This document shows, in pieces, positions 1 through 11,800 of a stretch of DNA of 64,000 bases. The DNA comes from Tubiluchus corallicola (Eukaryota; Priapulida; Priapulimorpha; Priapulimorphida; Tubiluchidae): assembly GCA_030141605.1 (NCBI GenBank), contig JAQGDQ010000209.1:48501-112500 (forward strand), written 5' to 3'. The position numbers and the translations under genes are program-made. The notes under the pieces were generated by a model. It made no database searches and was not told the DNA's origin. It worked only from the letters and a program-made list of their open reading frames with translations. Every line of letters starts with the position of its first letter. The stretch's first letter is position 1.

Positions 1-1114
1 GCAACTTGTGTGCAAGGAAGAATTTTAATATCAGCATAAAAATCAACGTTAGTTAATGCTGAGCATGTATGAAGAATTTTACTATCAGTGTATTATTGTT
101 AAATTTTACTATCGTTAATTATTGTAAAACATTTATGAAGGATTTTATGGTCAGCATAAAAATTAACGTTAGTAAATGCTGATCATGTGTGAAGGATTTA
201 AATATTACTGCTTTACTTAGGCAGTTCATAAGTTGCTACTGTAATGCCTTTTTGTAGACTTCAGTACACATTTTTAAGTAATTTGTACTCGAATATAAGT
301 GGCTATAACATGATGGTATAGATGGTGATTCAGATTTTGGCTATTGAACAGTCTGAACTGCTCACTGTCCATTTGATGACATTGATTGATTGATTATATA
401 AGGTGTCATAATATATTTCACATGTGGTAATGTTTATAAAAGTATGATGATCCTGAAAACAGTATAGTGTTGCTCTTGACTGTATGTATTTTATCACATG
501 GTGGTGATGATGAATATGTCACTATTGTAAATAATTCTTACTGCAAGTTTTTTCCATTTTGAAAGGTGAAATTTCATTTTACAGTTTAGTATTGTTTTAT
601 TCTGAATTATACACATATGGAGGCACTATAATGTTTTCAGTGCCTAGGGCTTCTTGAGATCTTAATCCGGTCCTGAGTTTAGATGTTTAATCTGTAATAT
701 CTGTAATATAACTGAATTATTGCGTTAGTTGGTCGGAACTTTAATGTAAGCTTAAGATCTCGTTTTGCATGTTCAGCACAGTCGTGTTTGCATTTTAAAC
801 TTTTGTTTTCCCATTCCTTCCTTATTGGACAAGTACAGTCTATTTACTCCATCTACATGGAGTAAGTGGTCGCCTTCAGCAACTTTGAAACAAGTATTTT
901 ATGCTTATCTACTGATGCAAATTTTCTGAATGAAACAAAATAATCCTGTTTCAAAAAAAATTGCTAAATTGTTTTCCGAAATCACTAAGTGAAGAATGTA
1001 ACAAGACTATTTCAGACGAAAACAGGAAATGGTCAAAGTAAGATCATCCGGTTAGACCAAAATAAATAAGTAACTGAATCATTTTACTAAAGCTCAACAT
1101 TTGCATTATTTTAG
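1..1114. other. Intron of gene 1 upstream of the FN3 exon
   Basis: AT-rich; I see no coding exon. It contains a diverged duplicated block of about 70 bp at 18-86 and 137-206. Confidence 0.6.
18..206. repeat. Diverged direct repeat, two copies
   Basis: 18-86 and 137-206 share the order GGATTTTA/GAATTTTA, TCAGCATAAAAAT, AACGTTAGT, AATGCTGA, CATGT and GAAGGATTTA-like blocks with scattered substitutions. A third partial GAAGAATTTTACTATCA unit lies between them. Confidence 0.65.
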
Positions 1115-1313
1115 ATAAGATATTCAGATGGAAATCAAAAATCTGGATCTTGGAATTCCTTGGAACCACGAGTGACTGTTGCCATTAGAGCTCCTGCAAT
1201 TAGCTATATGATAAAGTACCTTTTTTCTGGTCAGACATATAGAGCTGAGATAAGAGCTAGAAACAGTATTGGCACCAGTCCTCCTGATCAACTGTTTTTT
1301 GAGACTTTGCCAG
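1115..1313 (+). CDS. Exon: second half of FN3 domain, gene 1
   Basis: Acceptor TTTTAG ends at 1114 and donor CAG|GTAAAT begins at 1314. The frame encodes the C to G strands of an FN3 domain, with a tryptophan near the start and the typical Y-x-A-E-I-R-A-x-N-x-x-G block. It ends in phase 1. The A-B strands must come from an exon upstream of the window; none is visible in 1-1114. Confidence 0.85.
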
Positions 1314-4300
1314 GTAAATTCTGGTTAGATAGCTTCTCTGGATAAGGTGTGATAGCCATTGTTATTTTCTGCAGTATTTTACTTATTGAAGTTTGCTGTT
1401 GCATTGTTCTTTGCTGGTGTAAGCTGCACTTTCTTGCATATTTTATAATTTTTCAATTTTGTAGTTCTGAAATTTTATATTTATTCTAGTAACAAGTATT
1501 AAATAGCAGGAACTATCACTTTTTTGTGTGCAAATAACTTTTTAAATAATTTTAGTTTTTGTTGCTTTTCACATAACTTTGGAATGGCATAATTAACTGT
1601 GTTTTAGGGAACAATCCATGGTCTCAACCAGTTCGAGCATCTGTGGGTTCCGGAGGTGTGATGGGCATCGTCATTGTCTGCATTATTTTTCTACTCGTAA
1701 TCATTGACATTTGCTGTTGCATCTTTGCGAATGCAGGCTGCACCTTTTATATTTGTGCTACTTGCTGTGGTTGGCAAAAGAAAGAAAAGGAGACCTTAAA
1801 AACCAGGTAAGTTTCCATTTTTGTATGTTTAGATCAATTAAATTTTGGTGGATAATAAGAATAAAGTCTGTGATGGTATAGAATGGAGAAATTACTTTTT
1901 GCTTGGACAGAATTGGTCGGCAAAAGTACGTTTCACATTTCTATTCACATTCAAAATTTGAGCATACTAAGTTGCTAACACATGTTAAAATAATACGTAA
2001 CGAACAAACTGCGACAAATAATATTAGTGCATTATAATATATATTACAATTATTATTATTATTATTTTCAAATTTTGTGTAAATTTTAACGAAATTATCA
2101 CTTATTGCTTATATTTTTTGACCACTTAATTCAGACATCCATATTATATGTAAATGAAAGCACAACTACTCTAAATGTTGCTCAGTATTGTTTTTTTGTT
2201 ATGCAAACATGTAAATTATGCTTAGTCTCAAAATGGCTTTGCTTTCGTCCAACGTCCACTGTCTAGCTGCTAGATTCAAGCGTTCATCTATTCTGCAGCA
2301 GTTTAATTGTGCAATTTGTCTGCTTTCTCTTCCTAAATGTACAGTAGAGATTTTTCGGAGGGAGGTGAGGAAAATCCTGTTATGGAAACACAAGCAGACG
2401 AAGATAAGGATGAGTAAGAAGATTTGTCATCCTTCCTTAGTAACTCTCTCTCTATGTGTGTGTTAGCTGTAGAATCATTTTTTGTTTGCATGCGAATAGC
2501 TTCTTTTTATGTAGAAACTCATAAATTAGATAATATAGATAAAAATTGTTTTAGACACTTATTTTAAAGATCTGCACATGTCAACTTCTGTTCATACAAT
2601 ATGTGAACTTGTTTATACACTTATCCCAAAAAATTCTCATTTAAATCTTTGTGCTGATGCACATCATTCACTTATTACTTCAAAAATTTTTTTGAAAAAA
2701 CACTGTTTTCAGAATATTCATATTTGCTGTTTCAATAATTAGCGACATAGTTAATTACTTGCAGTTAATTGCAATGTATTGGTTTTCGAATTGATTACCT
2801 TGACAGTTAACACGTTAATTAATTTAATTTATGGCACTTTATTTTACTGAATTATTAAACATTTTGCTGTTATGGTATGGTGGTACATCTTAGTGTTTCT
2901 AATTATGCATGCTTCTCTAGTAGAACTAATAACATTAAGCATCATATTCAAGGTTTGGTAACATTTGGTAAAAATTTGTTTTTTCATTACGTTTGTGTTG
3001 GAATATGTGCTAATTTGGTTTGCAGTAACTAATAGCAAAATAGTGGTGCTCTATTTTTTAAAGAACATTTTTATTGACAAATAGTTTATTTAAAGAATTT
3101 GCCATAAGTTTACTTCATACTATGTAAATGTCACTAAAATATATCACCAGTAGAAGTGTGGGCGAGCTGAGGGGTAGCCTCTCTCTGAGGGCCCTCAATT
3201 TCATTAGCCTAGGTGCCGTGCCGGTCATAAGTTCATAACGTCATAAAAAGGTCATAATCCAGCCCTGGTAATACCAGGTGACACCAACGTCACACTTTGT
3301 AAATTGTAATTGTATTTTGCAAAATGAATTTATTCATCATCATCTAAAGTTTTGTTTGATAACTCAGTTGACATTTTATTTTCATTTCTTTAGCAACCTG
3401 CATGTGCTGTTCACATTATGTGTTATCATACTGCTTCGTACATTATAACTGAACGTACTCGGACTGTGTGAATAAAAATCCGCTGAATCTTCCTTTACAT
3501 GTCATTAATTGTTACTTTGTTATTACAGGCCAGAAATCACTATTGTCAAGAAGGAAGTTTCTGATGAAGTAGATGATGATTTTTCTGACGTAGAAGAAAC
3601 CGAAGAGTATGATGATGATGATGCCAAACCACGTGCCTCTGCACAGAATAATAATAATAATGATGGGTCGGATTATCCCACGATGAAACTTCGAGATGCT
3701 CATTCGCGAGCAAGTGGTGACAGCGATGTGAAGAAAGTTCCAGATTTCTATGGCGATGATGATGACATCGGCAGCTCTAGGGATTTGCAGTTAAAAATGG
3801 CTGCCGATGATGATAGCGAGGTGGTTGGTTATCCTTACCATCGTTCACATGAAGACATTGATGAGCGGCTGGCATACAAGCCCAAAAATTTAGGATCTAG
3901 CGAGTTTGATGAGTCACATAGCCAACCGCCCGTAATCCATCCTATGGTGTCTTATGTACACGGATTTGAAGAGAAACCAGCAAGTTACCATGGCTCCAGA
4001 GACCTGCATCAATCTGAAGGGCTTCGAGGTCCTTACGGATCACACGAACTCCATTTAGACGAGGGTTCGGCCTCACGTGATTTGTCTACCCCACCACCTA
4101 GACCACCTAAGCCAAAAAAGCATCGCTCACGAGAATTACAAGACGAGTCTTCGATGAGCTACGTTTCAAGCGAGTTTTCCCATGAACCACGTCGGATTGG
4201 CCAGCCTAGGCCGTACGGTTCCCAGGAATGGCAGCAGCCACCTGTTCGGCCTGCGCCACCACGACCACCACCAATGCCGCCCACCATTCAGCAACATCCA

Positions 4301-4372
4301 GACTATGAGTATGATCAGGAGTATCGGCCCTGGAGATCCCAGGAGGGTGGGTTCAATGAGTCGTCGGTTTAG
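1115..4372 (+). CDS. Fasciclin-2/NCAM-like transmembrane adhesion protein, 3' part (spliced gene model)
   Basis: The model joins exons 1115-1313, 1608-1806, 2345-2413 and 3529-4372; the 5' part lies outside the window. All junctions are GT-AG and phase-compatible (1, 2, 2). In order it gives the C-terminal half of an FN3 domain (with GQTYRAEIRARNSIG), a short juxtamembrane stretch, one membrane helix followed by a Cys-rich patch (ICCC, CATCC), a basic stop-transfer (WQKKEKETLK), and a cytoplasmic tail of roughly 300 residues. The tail is acidic near the membrane, has two proline-rich SH3-ligand-like clusters and ends ESSV, a class I PDZ ligand. Fasciclin-2 of flies is known to end in a comparable PDZ ligand and to share the FN3-TM order, hence the call. 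It probably mediates homophilic adhesion at the plasma membrane. Alternative: another NCAM/OCAM-type IgCAM; the Ig domains are not in the window. Confidence 0.8.
1318..1489 (+). pseudogene. Degenerate duplicate of the gene 1 transmembrane exon
   Basis: The intron directly after the FN3 exon carries a sequence matching the TM exon in DNA and protein. After an in-frame TAA at 1343-1345 it reads GVIAIVIFCSILLIEVCCC, against GVMGIVIVCIIFLLVIIDICCC in the real exon, with a deletion of about three codons. It has no acceptor of its own and is continuous with the FN3 exon frame. Retention would give a stop nine codons past the donor, before the helix, so it looks like a relic rather than an alternative anchor. 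Confidence 0.7.
1608..1806 (+). CDS. Exon: transmembrane segment, gene 1
   Basis: Acceptor TTTTAG ends at 1607 and donor CCAG|GTAAGT begins at 1807. Enters in phase 1, leaves in phase 2. It encodes a helix (GVMGIVIVCIIFLLVIID) followed by ICCC and CATCC cysteines, possible palmitoylation sites, and a basic cytoplasmic start. Confidence 0.88.
2345..2413 (+). CDS. Small in-phase cassette exon, gene 1 cytoplasmic region
   Basis: Acceptor TGTACAG ends at 2344, donor GA|GTAAGA begins at 2414. It is 69 nt long and enters and leaves in phase 2, so it can be included or skipped without frame change. It adds an acidic 23-residue segment (contains EGGEENPVMETQADEDKDE). If the donor is not used, TAA follows at once and the tail ends here. 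Recognised by splice sites, phase and acidic composition only; no family match. Confidence 0.6.
3529..4372 (+). CDS. Terminal exon: long cytoplasmic tail with PDZ-ligand end, gene 1
   Basis: Acceptor TATTACAG ends at 3528; the frame stays open to TAG at 4370-4372, giving about 280 residues. It begins PEITIVKKEVSDEVDDDFSD and continues very acidic (DDDD). It then carries about ten copies of a short S-x-[DE]-[L/F/W/I] motif. Two proline-rich clusters (around PPPRPPKPKK and PPRPPPMPP) are SH3-ligand-like. The end is ESSV. No folded domain is apparent; the tail looks like a disordered scaffold for adaptor proteins. Confidence 0.85.
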
Positions 4373-5925
4373 ATCAGTATTTTTTGTGTTGTTAATTTTG
4401 TTAAATTTGGCAAATGATTGTGGCAAAATTTTATTTCTACAGTTAAGTAGAAGGAATTATTTGTTGTCAGTGTGATAGTTATTTAATTTTTCGTGAACAT
4501 TCATTTGTGATTCCCAAAAGTGAGCAAGTTTTCATTTTAAAATAATCCATTCCAACCTTGATAATCATTCTATAGAATATGAAATTTATAACATCTAAAT
4601 GCAATTATTAATTATATGCATTTTTATACAATTTTACAACAGTCTAGTGAGATTTTAGATAGTTTATCATATGATCGTTGTAGTTAGTAAAGAGATTTAT
4701 GAGTTGTCCACTTAATTTACCAATGTAGTGTTTTTGTGGTATGTCCATTTGTGCATAAATAGTTTGTAGGTTTATTTGTTCGTTTATGTAATTTGGTAAC
4801 TTGTCACTTTTTGTTACATATAATTGTTTATCTGGTTATTGATTACTGAATTCCTCCAATTTCTTAGAGGTGTAATTAAACAAGTTTTTACAGAAATAAA
4901 AATCATTTGTATGATATATCTAAGTGCGTTTTTGGTTAATTCCCTCCTGTTCGCTAATTGTGTGATAATTAATTGGTGTAAATTTTGTAAACAATTTAAG
5001 ACCAACAGCTGTTTTATGCAGTAGTAACTTTGATGCAATTAGGTTTACGGCAGCTATGATAACTGTAAAACAGTGTCTTGTATCACATTAACATGTTTAA
5101 ATAGTTGTAATTGTTGTACATGTATTTCTAATTGGCAAAATGTTTTATGACATTTTGAAGCAAGAAACTCTAGTGTATTTACTGATTTGAGGCACAGCTT
5201 AGGATAATGTATAAACTTACTACTGTATAAAAATCGTTACCTCGGATCTAGTTAATTCTGTTAATTGATGTCATCAGATCACAAGTCTGGATGGGCTTCA
5301 TGTACTAAGGTTAACCCTTATTTCATTTAACACAAATATACTTTCCGTCCTTAACGATACAAGATAAATAGGTTTTTTTATTCGTTTTGTAATTATTATG
5401 TAACCTCACAAAGTAGACCAATACATTCCAAATGATTTTGAAATGTACTGCTGCTATAGACAAGATTGCTTAAATAGAAATTTAAAACGAACATTTTTTG
5501 GCACCTGCTATTAGTTGACTTTTGTTAGTTTTTTGTATAACTTGGTGTAGGTATAAATTGGTGACATAACTTATTTCACGAATTCATAAGCAGCAGTTTT
5601 GTTAGAAATTTGATGTCTTCAAACTTTTGTATAGTCGCAGTTATGATAAGAATAGAATACATGGTAATATGAATCCAAGTTGCTCTAGACTGCACATCTT
5701 GCAAGATTAGAAAAAGCACTTCTTCTAATTGACCTCAATGATGCAGTTATAAATGTTTTTTCAGCTTTATTTTTTATATATTGTGGTGTTGTTTATCATG
5801 GTAGACTGACGATGTACACTGCAGTTGAAAATCTTGGTTGCAGTGCATTTCTCTTCCCTGTTTAATTCCCAATAATTTTTCAAGTAGCTGGGTCCAGCAA
5901 TTACGACTTTTTGTCAATAAAATGT
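4373..5925 (+). other. Probable 3' UTR of gene 1
   Basis: AT-rich and without a credible ORF. AATAAA hexamers occur at 4895-4900 and 5916-5921; the latter is followed by a GT/T-rich stretch and is the better poly(A) candidate. Confidence 0.45.
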
Positions 5926-6589
5926 GATTTTTTATGTTTACATTTTATAATTATTCCAATGATTTTTTATCTTTCTTTCCCTTTTGGAATTTTGTATAAT
6001 TCAGTGTTGTTAATTGAAATGTTAGTTCGCGCGCAAAATCATGCCTTCCTCGATCATTACTAAAGATACTTTTAATTACAAACATTCTACATTTTTATTT
6101 AGATGCATTTACTGTTACCTGATTTCGGTATGTCGGGCTAAGTTCATTTAACCACTGCTAATAATAGATAGACCTGGTTTAAAGAAATAATGCTTAATTT
6201 ATATGTGCCAGTTACAGTAATAGGTAGCAACTGCTTGAACTTACCTTATCCTTTTCTGTCATTTTCAGATATTATAATGGTATAATGTGAGAGTACATGT
6301 ACTATTGGAGGCCTATATTGTTGTTATTACGTTTTTGCATTATTTTCATGACACATTGGTATTTTATTGTACAATATTACAATGGAAATTATTTTTAATA
6401 AAAAAATGATGCAATATTTTTAGTAAAATTCATTTTACTGAGTTCCAATGACTATGTTTTGAATTAGAAGCACAACGTTTAGACGCATTGAGTTTAGTAA
6501 CACAAATTCGTATGGCCTGAACATTTTGTAGCTGCACACGGTGCTTGTGCTTAATTGGGCCTATCAGTGAGAATTGATGAAATACCATG

Positions 6590-6785
6590 GTGCTACCTCA
6601 AAGTAGGCGGCATAAAAGAGCCAAACCTGCAAATAAGTTGGCGTTATAATCAGTCTGGCATTATAACGAGGTGCATTGATACATACTGTCTATTGAAATA
6701 TAGACATTTTGTTTTGATAAAAATTTGGCCGTTAAGTGAGGTTGGCATTACGAGGGAGGGGCGTTATAACGAGGTTTGACTGTAT
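6590..6785. mobile_element. Pogo/Tigger-like DNA transposon terminus (fragment)
   Basis: Several GTTATAA(C/T) units are followed by GGCGTTATAACGAGGTTTGACTGTATA at the right end. A terminal 'GTTATAACGAGGTTTGACTG' next to a TA target is the pattern I associate with pogo/Tigger-type elements. No matching opposite terminus or transposase ORF is seen, so this is a solo end or MITE remnant. Confidence 0.4.
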
Positions 6786-6928
6786 ATAATTTAACCACAA
6801 ACAGCTTAATTTTGGAGTTCCTAACTCATAAGCCCCATTTACACTTCGAATCGAGAAGATACTGGAAACGTCCAGAACTTGTGTCCCTGGTTACACTTGT
6901 CTCTAAGTTATTAACCTGGCTCACACTA

Positions 6929-7860
6929 CGCAGAAAATACTCTACGCAAAGTCCTCTTTTTAGATCTGGATCTAACATAAACAGTACGAGTCAAAGGGAG
7001 TCCACTACGGGTAGTGGACATTTTGTGACTATATAACTTACAGTCGCAGAAGATGTACATGTCCAGAACCTAGTGTGATTTTATATTATAGATAGGACAC
7101 ATAACTGTAACTATTTGCTATGCTATGCTGTCACAGCACAACCCTGACCAAGCACTTTTTATTATATGCACGAACCCAACAGCGTACTTTTAAGGATAGA
7201 GACAAAATAAATCCACGCATCCAACAGGGTATAAATGGACAAAGTCACCAAAGGTGTAAAAGGGATTAAGAGGTTAATTAAGTTTTAATTACAAACAGCT
7301 TTACCTTTTACCTAGATATAATTTATCTATATGTTGATATAATTTTACCCAGGGATAAAAAGGGATTAAGGTTAATCCACCACCGTCTTAAAAAGGCAAA
7401 TCTTGAACGCTTTTTGAAAAGTAGAAGTCTGTTGCAGTAACATTGCTTTCTTCTTCCCTGGGATCGGAGTAGCTGTCGCCAAGGTGGTTTTTCTACATTG
7501 ATGTGAACAACCATCCCTGAAGTCAACATAAGTACAATTAAGCGGGTCCAGGGCGCATCAGTATCTTCGCTGTAGTGTAAGCGTATAGGGTAATTAAAAC
7601 ACACTGTCAGGGCCCTTGCATGCAAAGAGAAGTGCTTGGTAGGAGCAACGCTGTACCCGCTAAAAAGCGGGACGGAACGGGTGTATGTTCTATATTGAAA
7701 ATAAATTGGAACTGCGGTTATGTAGAACTGAGACCACTTACAGGAGGTAACCGTCTAACGTCCAGTACGTACCCAATATGTTTTTTCCTGCTATGAGATT
7801 AGTTACATTAGACCCGGATCTAAGAAATCTAGGACGGTTAGAGTATTTTCTATCTCGATA
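6929..7860. mobile_element. Inverted-repeat element, non-autonomous DNA transposon candidate
   Basis: 6929-6980 (AGAAAATACTCTACGCAAAG, then TTAGATCTGGATCTAA) matches the reverse complement of 7795-7860, which contains TTAGACCCGGATCTAA and AGAGTATTTTCT. The pair brackets about 930 bp that is GC-richer than its surroundings and has no transposase-like ORF. Sub-motifs such as GTCCAGAAC recur near 6870 and 7052. The exact termini and target duplication were not resolved. Confidence 0.45.
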
Positions 7861-7871
7861 TAGGACGATTC

Positions 7872-8002
7872 AAGGGCAGCTGACTAGATGACCAATTGGT
7901 CTTTCGCTGCCCTTTCTTGACATTTTTGTTGCTAAATTAATTGTATTGTAACTGTGCGTGTGCTAAAAGATAAATAAAAGATTATTATTATTATTAAAGG
8001 GG
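7872..8002 (+). mobile_element. Retroposon 3' tail with hairpin and TTA repeats
   Basis: A perfect 9-bp inverted repeat (AAGGGCAGC at 7872-7880, GCTGCCCTT at 7906-7914) precedes a tail of TAAATAAAAGATTATTATTATTATT. The tail resembles the end of the SINE near 59430, so this may be the 3' end of a related element. Confidence 0.35.
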
Positions 8003-8559
8003 TCGTAGCGACTTCTTTGACACTGCAGAATCGTGCAGCTTTGCAGCGTAATGTGAAAATATTATTATTCAAACCAGTGCGTCATTTTAAGTAGTTGTAG
8101 ACTTAATTTGTAACTAAAATTCTAAATTTTTAATATTTCTTGTCAATTGTCAAAACGAACCAATTTTAGTTATCTGTCAACCAGACGTCGGTTTTTTGTA
8201 TATGCAGCTAATTAACTATCTATAGATGAACTCTTTTCGACTAGAGACTAGACATTACAGCCATGGATTCGTGTTGATTATACTGTTGATTACGGGCTAA
8301 GCGAACATGCTCATAGAACCCCACATTTTTCCACAAAGTAATTGCCAATAATAACATTTAAATTTTATTAGAGTTGGTGCGGCAATCCTATCATGGCAGG
8401 CAAATGAAATCACCATCATTCTTAAAAGCCATTAACAAGCTTAGATTGTACAGTACCTGCAATCCATTGAGAAACACTGAAATCATTTGCATTTCTAGAT
8501 TATCATTCAGGTCTTTCTGTGGAAAAGCCTACTACTCTAGGTTGACAATTTGCCAAAAT

Positions 8560-8825
8560 CCATTTTGACGCCAGGTTGAGTCGTTGTGGTTTGCATGCGC
8601 AGTCATCCGCGGCATGATACAGTAGCATCGTTGTGAAGCGGTTGATTTCGCGGCAACTTCGCTCATTAGTCATTACGCCGGTAGCACCAGTAAACGTGTA
8701 ATTCAGTGCATGTGTAATCCGTGCATCACTTTGAAAGTGACCGCAAATACTTAAATTGTTTTTAACTGAATGTGAACAGTTATTGTGACTTATCTGATTA
8801 AGTAGGATCTTCACAAGTAGCAACT
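8560..8825 (+). promoter_or_regulatory. Candidate promoter/5' UTR of gene 2
   Basis: GC- and CpG-richer than the flanks (CATGCGCAG, CCGCGG, TTCGCGGCAACTTCGC), directly upstream of the ATG at 8826. No TATA box is evident. Transcription start not determined. Confidence 0.3.
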
Positions 8826-8880
8826 ATGTTCACGCCGGCAGTTGGGACGTTTCTGATGCTGACTGGACTTTCAATTGCAG
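8826..8880 (+). CDS. Exon 1 of gene 2: signal peptide
   Basis: ATG at 8826, donor GCAG|GTAAGC at 8881, phase 1 end. Encodes MFTPAVGTFLMLTGLSIA plus one base. It is phase-compatible both with the Ig exon at 30155 and with the cysteine-rich exon at 15022. Confidence 0.75.
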
Positions 8881-11800
8881 GTAAGCTTTGCTCACGTTGC
8901 TTTTGTGTATGACATTTTTGTTTTCTAAATTAAGTGGTAATGAATGCGATTTTCAATTTCTCCCGTTTCTTTTCTAAGACAACGCTGTTGCTTTCGTGTT
9001 GTTTGACTCATTACCTGAGTCTTCATGAATGGTACCTGAGATTGAGCCACCTTTGTTCTGCCTGGAATATTTCTGTTTAGTTTTCAAATTTAATGCTGGT
9101 TATATATTTATTGTATAACCCAAGACCAGATATTGTGCGGGTGAGAAATGGGGCACGAACAGGATATTAAGTTAGGTTTTGCGATCACAATTAGTTAATA
9201 GGTATACAATATACATAATCATTTCCCACCTTGCCAGACAGGATATTGAGTTAGGTTTTGCGATCACAATTAGTCCATAGGTATGCATAATCATTTCCCA
9301 CTCTGCCAGAAATTTAATGAACACTTCTTTTCAATCAAAGCAGTCGTATTTGTAGGTTTTTCTTTGTCTCGTTTGCTTTCTGAAAATAATTAAAAGGGTA
9401 TAATTAATTGTGCATTTAGGTGATGACCCAGACCGAGTCAGTCCGTAAGTGCGTGAAAAATCTGCGTGCCGTTTTTGTAATAAATGGCTGTTTTGTATTA
9501 AAGTTGGTATTATGAGTTGTGGACCAATTGCTTCCTCCACCGCGCGTTCAAAAACTTCATGATTGTTTTCTGTACATGTTTAGTAAAGTAATTACATGCA
9601 CACTCACTTGTACAGTGTACAGTAACCAAATTGCATGCAGTAGCTGCACGTGGTGTTTATTGTTAAGAGTTAATGTGTATTTAGTAGACAGTACAATGGC
9701 GTGCTGTTGTCGTGCACATATAGAGTAGTTCACTGCATTAACTCGCCCAGTTTGAGCTGTAACCGTCAGCACAAGGGAATGTGAACATACCAGTTTATAG
9801 CCCTGAGAAACTTTCTTCCCAGGTATTACCTATTAGCAAGAATTAGACTTCTGCGCAAGAGGTTATTTAAAACTGGTCAGCCTGTAATGTGGTCATTCGC
9901 ACGTGCAAGGCCAGCGTGAACAGTTTCTGTGTAGGCAGCCTTTGTTACCCTGAACTGTGTCATCCATGAGGCGAGGGCATAAAATTGTGCATAAAAAAGA
10001 GTTCTACTTTATGACAACTAATGTGGATAAATTTTTCGATATTTAACACTTATATAAATTACTTACCCTTTGACAACAGCTTTGTTAAATAACTTTATAC
10101 AGTTAAGTATAAATTAATATAGAAAATTCCACATGTTTGGTTTTTATTTTCTATTGTTGCATGTTTAATGAAAAACACGTGCAGTAAAAAACACGCATAT
10201 CAAGTGGCCGTTTGTATTTTAATATAAGATCTAACGTGGTGCTGTGCGCAATGCATGAAATGAATTCATTTGATGAATATTGCACATCTAATCATAGAAA
10301 CTTCTTGGTCTTTCATTTCAAAACTGACTGGATGTCCCAGAAATGCAGTAATTTGTTTTTTCCCTCATCATTTTTTCTAACTTAGAGTAGTTGTGCATAT
10401 ATATATGTCAATATGATTTGTTTATAATTTTGTGCTACGTTTTTCTCAAAATTAGTATTACTGATATTGTTTTTGAATAATGTATCCAATGTTAGATATA
10501 AAATTTACCCATATGCTATGTAACTAAGTATTTGTGCAATAAAACGTACTTGAAACTGAATTGATCTGTTTGTTTATTTTCGATATTTTACTTAATCATG
10601 TTTGTTCACAAGTCTCTGCTGCCTGATTAAATTTTACGTTTTACCTTATGATCTGACATTAAATGAAGATTCCGTCATATTTCTTATGTGGCAAATTGAA
10701 CGTTTTAAGTAGCGCTAGACTTTGACGTGTTTACTACCATCTACATTCTATCGAGATTTATAATCTTGCTATAAATATGTTTTCTCCGGGCGTTTTGCAT
10801 TTTTGTCATTTCCCTTGCAGTGCCTTTTCCTTCCCGGCTGATGTGTACAGTTTGTCATGGAAAAAGTCTATCATGATGTGTATTTTTTAATAAAACGAGC
10901 TATGTAATGTAGACGAAATGCTAGATAGTCTACAGAAATAATTTAGGTTATTTTACCGACAAGAATTCACTTTGATGGTGACTGGTGAGGTAAAAAGATA
11001 TAATCCACTGAGTGTAGAGTTGCTCATTTTATTGGTGTTTCTGCTATGTCTGAATGTGTTTATCAGAAAGCAGCATAGTCAGTAGAGAGATCGTACCAGT
11101 TAGCGAAGCAGCTCTGAGGAACAAAAATCTACTCGTGCATAAGCTATTGTCCATAGAAGTTGTCAAGCCATAATACATCTCGTGCACTATTATAATACTG
11201 TGTCCACATTGCACAGTGTCTGAACGTTTTGAGAACAGCGAAAAACTGAGATATTTGACATTTGTTGACATGTACTTAAAATTACTATAAAATATATAAA
11301 AATTATACGTGGCATATGCTAGTTGTGTATCTACTGTAGATAATTTATATAGTTGTTTTGTCTGTCAGGATTACTTGAAGCCCAGCGTGGGCAAGCTTGT
11401 TGTTTTTGACGATTGCTACACTGGGTCATCCCCGAAAAACCAAATTTTAGCTGCCAAAGTATCAATGCGAAAAGTGAAAGCCTAGCCACTGTTTACATAA
11501 CACTGGCGAAGCATTAGATAATGCGCAGTTGCATCTTGTATTACAGGGCCTGGTGAGACTAGACAAACAGCTGTCCTCGTCCAAAAACATTCCAAAAAGT
11601 ATCCGTTTCCGAGTAAAAATTTCACGCCATGCCGTAGAAGTAGCGCGACTGGGAAGTTTTGAAGAGCAGCGATAACTGCGGCGAATTTGTTTTGTAAAGA
11701 GAGTTCGGAGGTCTGAAAAATACCACTGGCCAAACGTATCGTCAAAAACGTTAAAAAACGAAACCCAACTCCAGTAATGTTCGGTATGCAGGACTTTGCA

